Positions 1 through 8,133 of a stretch of DNA of 64,000 nucleotides are shown piece after piece (within the stretch, counting starts at the first letter, position 1; each line of letters starts with the position of its first letter). The DNA is taken from positions 1-64,000 of the forward strand of contig UQVR01000002.1 of assembly GCA_900544625.1 (NCBI GenBank). The letters are read 5' to 3'. This stretch comes from an uncultured Mycoplasmatota bacterium (lineage in GTDB: Bacteria; Bacillota_I; Bacilli_A; RF39; UBA660). The translations under genes were made by a program, and so were the position numbers. Under the pieces are notes generated by a model that saw only the letters and a list, made by a program, of their open reading frames with translations, did no database searches and was not told where the DNA came from.

Positions 1-76
1 CTACTGTTAAAATAATAAATACTATAATTGTTCTATTTCTTTTTCTTAAAATATATGCTATAGCATTTTTTAGCAT
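1..76 (-). CDS. ABC transporter permease, N-terminal fragment (runs off the left edge)
   Basis: An ATG at 74-76 follows a perfect AGGAGG ribosome site (85-90, minus strand) and opens a frame with no stop to the window edge. The 25 visible residues begin MLKNAIAYILRKRNR and run into a hydrophobic stretch (TIIVFIILTV). A short basic N-terminus followed at once by a membrane helix is the usual start of FtsX/MacB-type ABC permeases of peptide-antibiotic export or sensing systems; this is family resemblance from a short piece. It is preceded by a promoter and a terminator-like hairpin, so its expression may be attenuated. Confidence 0.55.
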   Translation of the reverse strand, partial: MLKNAIAYILRKRNRTIIVFIILTV

Positions 77-104
77 TTTATCAACCTCCTATCTTCAGAT
101 TTTT

Positions 105-158
105 TGCTAAAAAAAAGATATGACAAAGCTTTATTTATAATATCAGCCATATCTTTTA
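105..158 (-). terminator. Attenuator-like terminator in the leader of the ABC permease
   Basis: On the minus strand AAAGATATG (about 149-157) pairs with CATATCTTT (about 113-121), followed by a run of eight T. It lies between the promoter at 191-219 and the permease start at 76, inside the leader rather than after a gene. A six-codon frame (MFLSKK) lies just upstream of the hairpin, and AGCAAAAAAT-n2/3-AAGATA occurs both before and after it, which could allow alternative folds. Regulation by attenuation is an inference. Confidence 0.55.
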
Positions 159-190
159 TTTTTTGCTTAAAAACATAAACAACCCAAGTA

Positions 191-219
191 ATTATATTAT
201 TTTTTAGGGTTTTTGTCAA
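191..219 (-). promoter_or_regulatory. SigA-type promoter of the ABC permease leader
   Basis: Minus strand TTGACA (214-219), 17-bp spacer, TATAAT (191-196): an exact match to the vegetative consensus. The start site would fall near 184, giving a leader of about 105 nt that contains the hairpin at 105-158. Confidence 0.7.
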
Positions 220-273
220 TTAATCTAGCAAATTTTTCTGCCGAAATCGGTAAATAATTATAATAAAAATAAA

Positions 274-552
274 TTATTTATGATTTGCTTTTTTGATAAC
301 TCTTTTTATAAGTATTTGATATTTCTTTATTGTGAAAACTTTAAATGTTACCTCTTGAACTAATTTAGTATATATCATTTCGACATTCAAATAATTTCCA
401 ACTAAATATTCAACTAACAAATCGTATAATTTTTCAATTTCCTTATATATATTTCTTGGAACAGAAACACATTAACTAATAAACAGATTCTCCAAAATAT
501 TAAGTAATACCAAACAACCTTCATCTACATCGTATTTTTTATGAATTATCAA
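274..552 (-). pseudogene. Decayed small gene of unknown function
   Basis: A TTG at 550-552 behind an AGAGGTGAT ribosome site opens a frame that meets a TAA at 472-474 after 26 codons and then continues in the same frame for 65 more codons to a stop at 274-276. The part after the stop (CVSVPRNIYKEIEKLYDLL and on) is protein-like, lysine and glutamate rich, and ends in a basic tail. A single nonsense mutation in a gene of about 91 codons explains this best. I do not recognise the family; two small genes or chance are possible. Confidence 0.35.
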
Positions 553-634
553 TTTTATCACCTCTAGTGTGATGTTAACTCTTAACAAAAATTATTCTAA
601 GTTATATTTAAAAAAGCAATAATATTTTTTACAT

Positions 635-674
635 AAAAAAACGATTTTTCCTTTATTTTATAAGGAAAAATCGG
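635..674 (-). terminator. Terminator of tRNA-Trp
   Basis: Twelve-base perfect stem (CGATTTTTCCTT, 642-653, with AAGGAAAAATCG, 662-673) and an eight-base loop, followed on the minus strand by a run of seven T. It begins about 10 nt after the tRNA 3' end. Confidence 0.85.
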
Positions 675-682
675 TATTTTCT

Positions 683-756
683 TGGCAGGGGCAGAGAGAA
701 TCGAACTCCCATCAAAAGTTTTGGAGACTCCTATGCTACCATTATACCATGCCCCT
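683..756 (-). tRNA. tRNA-Trp (anticodon CCA)
   Basis: The minus strand folds as a standard tRNA: acceptor AGGGGCA pairs with TGCCCCT, discriminator G, and the CCA tail is encoded (683-685). The D arm contains TAATGGTAGCA, the anticodon loop is CTCCAAA (CCA anticodon), and the T arm has GGGAG-TTCGATT-CTCTC. The body closely matches bacilli tRNA-Trp. A TATAAT lies a short way upstream and a strong terminator follows. The CCA anticodon fits the use of TGA as stop here. Confidence 0.93.
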
Positions 757-821
757 AAATTCTTTGGAAACAAATAGATTATAACATAATAAAAATAAAA
801 TTACTAGCATTTTTTACAAAT

Positions 822-1361
822 ATGTGCTTAAATATACTTATGGAAAAAAATTTTTTAAGAAAAACATATAAAGAAAAAAGAGATAATATCAAAAATAAAG
901 ATATTAAAGATAATGAAATATACAAACAAATTATTAACAATCAAAATGTATTATCAGCAAAAATCATCTTAATTTATATCTCTATAAAAAGTGAAGTTGA
1001 AACATCAGAAATAATCAAACATTTTATAAACTCTAAAAAAATAGCTATACCTAAAATAATAAATAATAATATGAAATTTTGTTACATAAAAAGTTTAAAT
1101 GAATTAATACCAGGAAAATATAATATACCAGAACCTATAAATAATAATTATGTTAATGATTTTGATAGCACAATATGTATAGTTCCGGGTATATGTTATG
1201 ATAAAGAAAATTTTCGAGTAGGTTACGGAAAAGGTTATTATGATAAATTTTTAAGTAAGCATAAAATTAAAACTATTGGTTTGTGTTACAAAGAATGTCT
1301 TGTAGAAAAAATTGATACTGACAAATTTGATTATAAAATTGATGAGGTAATAACAGATTAA
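822..1361 (+). CDS. 5-formyltetrahydrofolate cyclo-ligase
   Basis: Converts 5-formyl-THF to 5,10-methenyl-THF with ATP, returning stored formyl folate to the one-carbon pool; cytosolic. The 179-residue length is normal for the family. Residues 121-144 carry the family hallmark (VPGICYDKENFRVGYGKGYYD), with the GYGKGYYD phosphate and substrate loop at 134-141, and the N-terminus has the expected basic helix (FLRKTYKEKR). The ATG at 840 (MEKNFLRK) is an equally likely start and aligns better with typical family starts; neither has a clear ribosome site. It stands alone between the divergent tRNA-Trp and cwlJ. Confidence 0.88.
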   Translation: MCLNILMEKNFLRKTYKEKRDNIKNKDIKDNEIYKQIINNQNVLSAKIILIYISIKSEVETSEIIKHFINSKKIAIPKIINNNMKFCYIKSLNELIPGKYNIPEPINNNYVNDFDSTICIVPGICYDKENFRVGYGKGYYDKFLSKHKIKTIGLCYKECLVEKIDTDKFDYKIDEVITD

Positions 1362-1370
1362 TTATAAAAA

Positions 1371-1379
1371 CATACACTA
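1371..1379 (+). promoter_or_regulatory. Possible sporulation sigma (SigE/SigK-like) -10 element before cwlJ
   Basis: CATACACTA, 16 nt ahead of the cwlJ ATG, matches the SigE -10 core CATACA-T and the SigK pattern CATANNNTA; no good SigA promoter is visible. In B. subtilis cwlJ is made in the mother cell under SigE. Such a short motif is only suggestive in AT-rich DNA. Confidence 0.3.
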
Positions 1380-1394
1380 TATTAAGGTGATATT

Positions 1395-1817
1395 ATGCTT
1401 TTTAATTATACAAATCGAGAACTCGATTTACTTGCAAGAATTATGCGTGCAGAAGCACTTGGTGAAGGTAACCTTGGAATGTTAATGGTAGGAAATGTTG
1501 TAGCCAATAGAGTTTTAGCAGATTGTTTAACTTTTAAAAATGTCGATAGTATTTATGATGCAATTTACCAACCTAATCAATTCACCGGAGTAAATTCTTC
1601 ACTATTTAACGCAACAGCCACAACTTTAGAAAAACAATTAGCACAAAGAATAGTGCGTGGAGAATATTATCATCCAGCCACTAATGCCTTATGGTTTTAT
1701 TCACCCACTAAAGGAGCATCTTGTAAACAAACTTGGTACAATCAAGATCTAGCAGGAAGGTATAAAAGCCATTGTTTTTATGTTCCAGATTCAGGAATAT
1801 GTACAAAAATCCATTAA
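1395..1817 (+). CDS. cwlJ: CwlJ spore cortex-lytic enzyme
   Basis: Cell-wall hydrolase that degrades the spore cortex during germination, classically together with GerQ, which is also in this window (33391). The 140 residues form a single SleB/CwlJ hydrolase domain with no signal peptide or peptidoglycan-binding domain, the CwlJ arrangement (about 142 residues in Bacillus) rather than the longer secreted SleB. Diagnostic segments are the N-terminal DLLARIMRAEALGEG with the catalytic glutamate region, GNVVANR, IYQPNQF, NALWFYSP, TWYNQ and KSHCFY. Ribosome site AAGGTGAT lies 5 nt before the ATG. Confidence 0.92.
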   Translation: MLFNYTNRELDLLARIMRAEALGEGNLGMLMVGNVVANRVLADCLTFKNVDSIYDAIYQPNQFTGVNSSLFNATATTLEKQLAQRIVRGEYYHPATNALWFYSPTKGASCKQTWYNQDLAGRYKSHCFYVPDSGICTKIH

Positions 1818-1869
1818 TCTTGGCATAATTTAACAAATAATGTATAATAATGAATAAGGAGCGATTTCT

Positions 1870-2550
1870 ATGTTTTATTCTTATTGTATATTATTTTTTA
1901 TTTTCTCATTTCTAGGTTGGGTAATGGAAGTAACATTAACACTCATTACAGACAAAAAATTTGTAAATCGAGGATTTTTACTTGGACCTTGTTGTCCAAT
2001 ATATGGATGCGGATGTATTTTACTAAATTTATTATTACAAAACTATGTGAATAACATTATAGTATTATTTATTTTAACAATGTTTACATGCTCATTACTT
2101 GAATATATAACAAGTTTTTTAATGGAAAAAATATTTAAACTTAGATGGTGGGATTATTCTCAAATGAGGTTTAATATAAATGGAAGAATTTGTTTAGAAA
2201 CAATGACACCATTTTCTATCCTCGGCGTACTTGCTATAAAATATGCAACACCATTTTTTATAACAAACATTAACAAATTATCAGAAAAAACAATTTTAAT
2301 TATATCCATTATTTTAATAACTTTATTTATTATTGATGTTATTATTTCTTTAATAATTGTATTTAAATTAAAATTTGTATCTAAAAACATTAAAAAGGAT
2401 TCAACACTAGATATTAAAAATGCTATAAAGAAATTCATAAAAAATGATTTCTATGTTTATGAAAGAATAATAGAATCATTTCCAAATCTTACAAAAAGCC
2501 TAAAAGAAAAAGCTTTGAAACTAAAAAAGAAACCCAAAATTACAAAATAA
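1870..2550 (+). CDS. Integral membrane protein, putative ABC-transporter type IV (PF06541-like)
   Basis: A 226-residue protein with about five membrane helices, opening with the typical FFIFSFLGWVMEV helix and the conserved loop NRGFLLGPCCPIYGCG (about 33-48), followed by LEYITSFLMEKIFKLRWWDYS. These are hallmarks of the PF06541 membrane family, annotated as putative ABC permease although no ATPase or substrate is established. The C-terminal 60 residues are basic and cytosolic. Ribosome site AAGGAGCG is strong. It follows cwlJ by 52 bp and may be cotranscribed; a terminator follows directly. Confidence 0.72.
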   Translation: MFYSYCILFFIFSFLGWVMEVTLTLITDKKFVNRGFLLGPCCPIYGCGCILLNLLLQNYVNNIIVLFILTMFTCSLLEYITSFLMEKIFKLRWWDYSQMRFNINGRICLETMTPFSILGVLAIKYATPFFITNINKLSEKTILIISIILITLFIIDVIISLIIVFKLKFVSKNIKKDSTLDIKNAIKKFIKNDFYVYERIIESFPNLTKSLKEKALKLKKKPKITK

Positions 2551-2565
2551 TTTTGGGTTATTTTA
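2531..2565 (+). terminator. Terminator after the membrane protein gene
   Basis: Perfect AACCCAAAATTA / TAATTTTGGGTT stem (2531-2560) overlapping the stop of the upstream gene, followed by TATTTTAATT. The reverse strand could also terminate. Confidence 0.75.
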
Positions 2566-2704
2566 ATTCTCCAATAATACTAACAAAAAATTCTTTGTTC
2601 CACATATCTAAAGGATGAACATCTTTTATATCTCTTAATATTATATTATTTTGATTAGAATATTCAGTTAATTTTTGTTTAGTAATTTTTGAAGTAATTA
2701 TCAT
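2558..2704 (-). CDS. Small hypothetical protein, 48 residues
   Basis: ATG at 2702-2704 to TAA at 2558-2560. The product starts MIITSKITKQKLTEYSNQNN and ends with a KDVHPLDMWNKEFFVSIIG stretch. The composition is protein-like and the stop sits inside the shared terminator stem, as for other genes here. There is no clear ribosome site. It may be a real small gene or the tail of a larger decayed one, and I recognise no family. It lies just downstream of the LysM amidase on the same strand. Confidence 0.3.
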   Translation of the reverse strand: MIITSKITKQKLTEYSNQNNIILRDIKDVHPLDMWNKEFFVSIIGELK

Positions 2705-2761
2705 ATTTTAACCTGTAAATACCATTTGGCAAAAACAATGATTATTACAAAAAAACTACTG

Positions 2762-3964
2762 TTATGGTAACAATAGTTTTTGTCCTATACTTAATGTATT
2801 AGATGTAATATTATTTAATTTTTTTAAAGCATCAACAGTAGTTCCATATTCACGTGCTATACTATACAAGCTATCGCCTTTTTTAACTGTGTATACTACA
2901 TTATCTTTAGTAGTATCACCACTTGGCAACTTAAGCACTTGACCTATACTTAAATTATTTGATGTCAAATTGTTAATATCTTTTAACTTATCAACAGTGG
3001 TACCATAAGTTCTAGCAATACTATATAAATTATCACCCTTTTTAACAGTATATGTATTCTCTTTTATATTTTCTTCCCCAGGTATTTTGAGTATTTGACC
3101 AATCGCAAGTGAATCAGTTGTAATATTATTTAATGACTTTAAGTTATCAACAGTTGTATTAAACTTTCTGGCTATACTATATAAAGTATCTCCTTTTTGA
3201 ACTGCATATTCATCACTTTCTTTTTCAGGAACTTTACCAGGAATTATTAAATTTTGACCTATACTTAATAAATTACTTGATAAGTTATTTGCTTCTTTTA
3301 ATTCAGAAACAGATACCCCAAATTTTCTAGAAATACTCCATAAACTATCCCCACTTTTAACAGTATAGTAATTTGAATCCAATGGAGCAACATATTTACC
3401 CCCGGCATATTCCACAATAGCTTTAGTAACCGCTTCAGCCAAGTTTTCCCAATTGTTTTTAAGTTGTGAAACATCATCACCATCAGAATCAGCAAATCCA
3501 TATTCCACAATTACTGTTTCATTATTCGGAGTATCACGCATTATATAGTAATAATCTTTCGCTGGGTTACTCGGAAGTCTTCTTTGATAATATTTTCTAA
3601 CATTTTGACCAGCATTTTCAAACTCTTTAGCAATTTTCTTAGCAAAAGTGTCATTATTCCTCAAAGCATATATTACTTCTGCTCCATCGCCACCTCCTGC
3701 ATTTATATGATTTGAAACAACAATTACATCACTACCGTTACCATAAAAACTTTGTACTTTTTTAGGTCTTTCGCTTGGTGTTATAGTAACATCACTTGTC
3801 CTAGTCATTTTATTAGGCACACCCATTTCATCTAATCTCTTATGAATATAGTCACTTATTTTTAAATTATAGTCTTTTTCCACTATTCCATTAGCAACAG
3901 TTCCACTATCCGTACCACCGTGTCCACTATCTAAAACCACCTTTTTTAAAGCTCTTTCATCCAT
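2762..3964 (-). CDS. N-acetylmuramoyl-L-alanine amidase (Amidase_3) with four LysM domains
   Basis: Predicted zinc amidase that cuts the muramic acid-L-alanine bond of peptidoglycan. Residues 1-190 form the Amidase_3 domain, with zinc-site DSGHGG (His15), VEKDYN (Glu29), SNHIN and the catalytic VEYGF. Four LysM repeats follow (about 199-243, 253-297, 305-349, 357-400), each with the YTVKKGDSLYSIA and LSIGQ pattern. There is no signal peptide or membrane helix, so it may work from the mother-cell cytosol at the forespore or exit by lysis. The start is set at ATG 3964 because AGGTGAT lies just before it; the upstream in-frame GTG overlaps that ribosome site. A weak SigK-like CATAATATA lies upstream. 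Confidence 0.88.
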   Translation of the reverse strand: MDERALKKVVLDSGHGGTDSGTVANGIVEKDYNLKISDYIHKRLDEMGVPNKMTRTSDVTITPSERPKKVQSFYGNGSDVIVVSNHINAGGGDGAEVIYALRNNDTFAKKIAKEFENAGQNVRKYYQRRLPSNPAKDYYYIMRDTPNNETVIVEYGFADSDGDDVSQLKNNWENLAEAVTKAIVEYAGGKYVAPLDSNYYTVKSGDSLWSISRKFGVSVSELKEANNLSSNLLSIGQNLIIPGKVPEKESDEYAVQKGDTLYSIARKFNTTVDNLKSLNNITTDSLAIGQILKIPGEENIKENTYTVKKGDNLYSIARTYGTTVDKLKDINNLTSNNLSIGQVLKLPSGDTTKDNVVYTVKKGDSLYSIAREYGTTVDALKKLNNITSNTLSIGQKLLLP

Positions 3965-4049
3965 GTATATCACCTAAGATATATTATGAAAATCTAATCA
4001 TTTAGTGATTAAATCCAAAATAATTAAATTTTATATAACAATGCAAAAT

Positions 4050-4076
4050 TAAAAAAACACTAAATTAAATTAGTGT
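4050..4076 (-). terminator. Terminator of the dlt-like operon
   Basis: ACACTAA / TTAGTGT stem (4057-4076) followed on the minus strand by a run of about eight T, roughly 70 bp after the SGNH gene stop. Confidence 0.75.
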
Positions 4077-4142
4077 CAAAAAGAATTGCATCTCTTTTTC
4101 ATATTTACTATATTATACCGGTTAAATTGCTATCAAACATAA

Positions 4143-5111
4143 TTACAACTTGTTATTTGCATTTATAATCTTTTTTTCATACATTTCATATGATTTATTC
4201 CATGAATCATACTTTTTATCACCTTTATGATTAGTTAAAATATTTAAATTATATAAATAATTTCCCATGTAATTTGTAATTTTTAGAGCACCATAATAAT
4301 TTAAATGATCCCCACCATCTCTCGAATCAAAATTCCAATCAATTCCTAATTCATCAACATTTAAATTTAAATCTAAATAAGCAATATTTTTAGAGTTAGC
4401 ATATTTCATTACTTCATTATGTCTTTTATTATTCCAATTTAATGTACTTGGAACTGTATACAAAATAATTTTTATGTTATTATCTTTACATTTATCAACA
4501 ATTTTATCTAAATAATACTTATTAATAGTACTAATACCAGTTTTTTTCTTATTATTTTTCATATAATCTCCGACATATTTCGGAGGAACAACCGAAGTAT
4601 TATAATAAAAACCCTTTAATTCATCAGTCCAAGTATATTTTACTTTATCAGTAAAATCTCTACTATTTAAATTTTTCCATCTATCATGATATTGTAGTAT
4701 TGGCAAAATTTTTTGACTTTTTGTTGAAATTACATTATTAACACTCATTCTTCTATAAATAGCGTTTGCCTCAAGCAATACAACCTTAGGGCTTTGATAT
4801 TTCAACACTTTATTTAAATAATCATAAGTATCTACCAAATATTGTCTAGATACACCACCATTATACATTGTAAAACCATACTTATTCCAAATTGGTAAAG
4901 GAGAAATACTCGTAAAAGATTCACTATCACCTATAACTAAAACATCAATAGTATTTTTTTTCTCTCCAAAAACTCCATTAGATCTGGCTTCATGAATTCC
5001 ATTACCTTTAACATTATTCTTAGGCATAAACCAGCCTGATATTCCTAAGAGAATTAAAAATAATATAAAGATAAAAATTATTGGTTTATAAATATTTTTT
5101 AAATTATTCAT
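4143..5111 (-). CDS. Membrane-anchored SGNH acyltransferase-like protein (DltD/AlgJ-like)
   Basis: Last gene of the dlt-like operon. A single N-terminal helix (about 10-26) anchors a large extracellular SGNH-fold domain. It shows the nucleophile motif GDSES (about residues 61-65) and the C-terminal DGGDHLNYYG with the catalytic Asp/His pair. In dlt and alginate systems such proteins pair with the MBOAT channel to transfer the acyl group to the polymer outside the cell, and adjacency to the MBOAT gene supports that role. The start is set at ATG 5111 because AAAGGAGATAAG precedes it; an ATG 24 nt upstream overlaps the MBOAT gene end. The acceptor polymer is unknown. Confidence 0.75.
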   Translation of the reverse strand: MNNLKNIYKPIIFIFILFLILLGISGWFMPKNNVKGNGIHEARSNGVFGEKKNTIDVLVIGDSESFTSISPLPIWNKYGFTMYNGGVSRQYLVDTYDYLNKVLKYQSPKVVLLEANAIYRRMSVNNVISTKSQKILPILQYHDRWKNLNSRDFTDKVKYTWTDELKGFYYNTSVVPPKYVGDYMKNNKKKTGISTINKYYLDKIVDKCKDNNIKIILYTVPSTLNWNNKRHNEVMKYANSKNIAYLDLNLNVDELGIDWNFDSRDGGDHLNYYGALKITNYMGNYLYNLNILTNHKGDKKYDSWNKSYEMYEKKIINANNKL

Positions 5112-5121
5112 CTTATCTCCT

Positions 5122-6711
5122 TTAAAAATTCGCATATATTGGATCTACCGGAGCATATCCAAATCCATAAGCTCCAAAAATAATTATGATAAGTATTAAA
5201 GCATAATATAAAGTCCACCTAAAGCATATATTCATTTTTGCAACAGATTCTCTAATATTAATATCTTTTTCTTTTAAAATACTAGTTACTAAAATAATTA
5301 TTAAAACAAAGCCAATTATTAAAAAGTCAGATCTATCACATCCTAGTTTAAATAAAGAACCATTCTTTATAGAGCTCAAACTAAAATCTGTAAATATTTT
5401 CTTAAACATTTCTAATCCTCCAGATAAAGTATTCGCCCTAAAGAATAACTCACCAAATATAACTAAAATAGTTGTTTTTAAAACTTGCATCATTACATAT
5501 GGTTTACCTGACCTATTAACATGAATTTTACTACATATTTTTTGTATCAATGGCGTAAATACATTACCTAAAACTATTAAAACAAAATGATACATTCCAA
5601 AAAATACATAAGTCCAAGCAGCTCCATGCCACAACCCATTACTTATCCACACTAAAAATAAAGCTATGCTACCCGCTAAAAGTGGACCATAATGATTACC
5701 TAAAACTTTTCTAGAAACAAGTGTTACTTTTTTCATTGGTTTACTTAATGAAACAGGATAAAATATATAATCTCTAAACCAAGTACCTAAAGTTATATGC
5801 CATCTTGTCCAAAAATCAGAAATATTTTTGCTAAAAAATGGTTGTTTGAAATTCTCAGGAAGTGTTATACCAAACATCTCAGCACTACCAAGAACTATAT
5901 CAATAGTGCCCGAAAAATCCATATAAAGTTGAACGGTATAGAAGATAGCGCCAATTAAGATAACTCCTCCATCTAAACTATTATATTCAAAAAATATTTT
6001 TTCAATAAATGGATTCAATCTATCTGCAACAACCATTTTTTTCATTAACCCCCAAAGAATTCTTTGAACACCAAAACTCAAATTCTTATAAGTTAATGAT
6101 TTGCCTTCATATAACTTTTCTGCAGTATCGCTATATCTACATATTGGGCCTTCCATAATACAAGGAAAAAAAGCCATAAACAAAGCAAGTCTTCCTAAAT
6201 TATCATCTGCATTTATCTTTCCTTTATAAACATCAATAATATATGATAACCCTTGTAACGTATAAAAACTAATACCAATTGGTATACATATCTTAGGTAT
6301 TTTAAATCTAAAATCTGTATTAAACAATGATAATAAATTATTAATATTTTCGCCAAAAAAGCCAGTATATTTTAGTATAACTAAAAGACCAATATGAATT
6401 AACACCGCAAACAGTACTATCATATTTGTCTTCTTTTTATATGCCTCTTTAATCTCTTTTTTTTGTTCCTTAGAACATTTTTCTAATTCCTTATCTCTAT
6501 TTTTATTAAATTTATCAATCCACAATCCAAAATGATGAATTGACAACGTTGAAAACAGCAAATATACAATTAGTTTACCACTTAAAGATAAGAAGAAAAT
6601 ATAGCTTGCTATTAATAAAACAAGCCACCTTTTCTTCTTAGCAGTTAGTGCATAAACCAGTAATGTAATTGGTAAAAAAACTGCCAAATATATTGCACTA
6701 CAATATTGCAT
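5122..6711 (-). CDS. MBOAT family membrane O-acyltransferase
   Basis: A 529-residue polytopic protein with about 11 membrane helices, moving an acyl group from a carrier protein across the membrane. Family marks are PFFSKNISDFWTRWHITLGTW (His305) and SNGLWHGAAWTY with the catalytic His362, plus PIGISFYTLQGLSYIID. The length and WFRDYIFYP motif are closer to AlgI-type MBOAT than to the shorter DltB (about 400 residues). A basic cytosolic loop sits near residues 65-95. It starts 1 bp after the carrier protein gene and is followed by its SGNH partner. Substrate inferred from context only. Confidence 0.88.
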   Translation of the reverse strand: MQYCSAIYLAVFLPITLLVYALTAKKKRWLVLLIASYIFFLSLSGKLIVYLLFSTLSIHHFGLWIDKFNKNRDKELEKCSKEQKKEIKEAYKKKTNMIVLFAVLIHIGLLVILKYTGFFGENINNLLSLFNTDFRFKIPKICIPIGISFYTLQGLSYIIDVYKGKINADDNLGRLALFMAFFPCIMEGPICRYSDTAEKLYEGKSLTYKNLSFGVQRILWGLMKKMVVADRLNPFIEKIFFEYNSLDGGVILIGAIFYTVQLYMDFSGTIDIVLGSAEMFGITLPENFKQPFFSKNISDFWTRWHITLGTWFRDYIFYPVSLSKPMKKVTLVSRKVLGNHYGPLLAGSIALFLVWISNGLWHGAAWTYVFFGMYHFVLIVLGNVFTPLIQKICSKIHVNRSGKPYVMMQVLKTTILVIFGELFFRANTLSGGLEMFKKIFTDFSLSSIKNGSLFKLGCDRSDFLIIGFVLIIILVTSILKEKDINIRESVAKMNICFRWTLYYALILIIIIFGAYGFGYAPVDPIYANF

Positions 6712-6712
6712 C

Positions 6713-6943
6713 TTAATCTTCTTCCTTTATTCTTTCAATTAAAGCCCATAAATTTTGAGCAGAATTAAAGTTATTAGGAATAATTTCAACTGTAGGTATA
6801 ACAACATCAAATTCTTCTTCAATTTCAGCAACCAAAGATAAAATTGCAAGTGAATCTAAATAGTGTCCATCTATTAAATTGGTACATGTATTATAATCAA
6901 CTTCAGGATTTAAATCTTCTAATATTTCAATTAATTTTTCCAT
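6713..6943 (-). CDS. Acyl/aminoacyl carrier protein (DltC-like)
   Basis: A 76-residue four-helix carrier with the phosphopantetheine site YLDSLAIL (Ser31) and acidic helix II (LSLVAEIEEEF). The length matches DltC (about 78). It should carry the aminoacyl or acyl thioester made by the adenylating enzyme two genes upstream and hand it to the MBOAT. Its ATG overlaps the stop of the PLP-enzyme gene (TAATG), indicating translational coupling. It differs from fatty-acid ACP, whose Ser sits in DSLD-V. Confidence 0.87.
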   Translation of the reverse strand: MEKLIEILEDLNPEVDYNTCTNLIDGHYLDSLAILSLVAEIEEEFDVVIPTVEIIPNNFNSAQNLWALIERIKEED

Positions 6944-8133
6944 TATATTTCACCCCCTTCATTAGGCATATTTAATTTATATGTATTAATATTTTCTCTA
7001 ACTATCTTCATATTTCCCCCACTTACAAACAATACCTTCGGTAAATCACGACTTAAAAACAAACTAATTCCTTCAGTCATTGAATAAGCCCCGGTATTTT
7101 TGAATACAAATATATCTCCTAACTCTAAATTAGAAACTGGTAATTGTTTAACCACTAAATCATTTATTGTACATAAAGCTCCAACTAAATTCCAATTTTC
7201 TTTTTTATTTTCTCCTCTTTTAGGAATAATATCTAACATTGGTTTTTTCATTGCCATCATTTGACCATAATATACTAAATGATTCATACCACCATCTAAA
7301 ACAGCAAAATTTCCTTCTTTATTTGTCTTTTTATCAACAACTTTTGTATAATAACTTCCACATGATGCTACCATACTTCTTCCAAGTTCCATAGTAATAT
7401 GTCCTTGATACTTCATATTCTTTATTTTATCAGCTATTTCCATCAAATATGTTTTTTCATCAAAATCCTGTTCAGCTTCAAAATAAACAACTGGAAATCC
7501 AGGTCCAAACTCTAGTTCTTCCACAACAAAACCTAAATCGATTTTTAACTTTTCAACAAATTCATCAACATATTCCAATTCCTTAATTATTCTTTTTGAT
7601 AATTTCTTTTGAGTACCAGAGAAATATTGAATACCCATTATATTTAAACACTCATATTTAGCTCTGTCTTCCAATATTTCAATTACTTCTTCTTCAGACA
7701 TTCCAAATTGATTACCACTTGTAAGTCTTAAAATAATATTTATTACTTTTCTTTTTTCTTTAGTTAATTTATCTAAAAGAGCTATCTGATTTAATGATTC
7801 AATTGTAAATACTTCACCATTTTTTTGATTATTAATTATATTGTCCATACTTAATTCATCTTTATAAACGCCAGATATAACCATCTTACTATCAGTTATC
7901 CCCATTTTTTTGGCAATATTCCATTCTCCATAAGAACAAATTTCATATTTTTCTATTATCTCATCTATTTCTTTTACTACAAATGGATTAGCCTTCATAG
8001 CATAGCATAAACAAACATTCTCAGGCATCATACTTTTTAGATAATCAATCCTTGCTTTTAATATATCAATATCAAATACATAAAATGGTGTACTTACTTC
8101 ACTAATTATTTTCTTCTCCAATGATTTTTCCAT
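6943..8133 (-). CDS. PLP-dependent fold-type III decarboxylase-like enzyme inside the dlt-like operon
   Basis: A 396-residue alanine-racemase-fold enzyme of the diaminopimelate/ornithine decarboxylase group. The PLP lysine is in CYAMKANP (Lys47); other visible sites are LEFGPGFPV, ELGR (249-252), ALCTINDLV (Cys321, Asp325) and GAYSMTEG (Tyr350). The usual HxHIGSQ stretch of diaminopimelate decarboxylase is replaced by QYFSGTQ (169-175), so it is probably not LysA. Lodged by TAATG overlaps between adenylating enzyme and carrier protein, it may act on the carrier-bound amino acid, as BtrK does on gamma-glutamyl-BtrI. The exosortase-linked decarboxylase family beside an AMP ligase is a similar arrangement. 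A racemase role is possible. Confidence 0.8.
   Translation of the reverse strand: MEKSLEKKIISEVSTPFYVFDIDILKARIDYLKSMMPENVCLCYAMKANPFVVKEIDEIIEKYEICSYGEWNIAKKMGITDSKMVISGVYKDELSMDNIINNQKNGEVFTIESLNQIALLDKLTKEKRKVINIILRLTSGNQFGMSEEEVIEILEDRAKYECLNIMGIQYFSGTQKKLSKRIIKELEYVDEFVEKLKIDLGFVVEELEFGPGFPVVYFEAEQDFDEKTYLMEIADKIKNMKYQGHITMELGRSMVASCGSYYTKVVDKKTNKEGNFAVLDGGMNHLVYYGQMMAMKKPMLDIIPKRGENKKENWNLVGALCTINDLVVKQLPVSNLELGDIFVFKNTGAYSMTEGISLFLSRDLPKVLFVSGGNMKIVRENINTYKLNMPNEGGEI

Noticed and set aside
2160..2438. Minus-strand frame of 92 codons
   Set aside because: Antisense to the PF06541-like membrane protein, no ribosome site.
6943..8133. LysA, diaminopimelate decarboxylase of lysine synthesis
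   Set aside because: The HxHIGS motif is replaced, no lysine genes are near, and the gene is coupled to a carrier protein.
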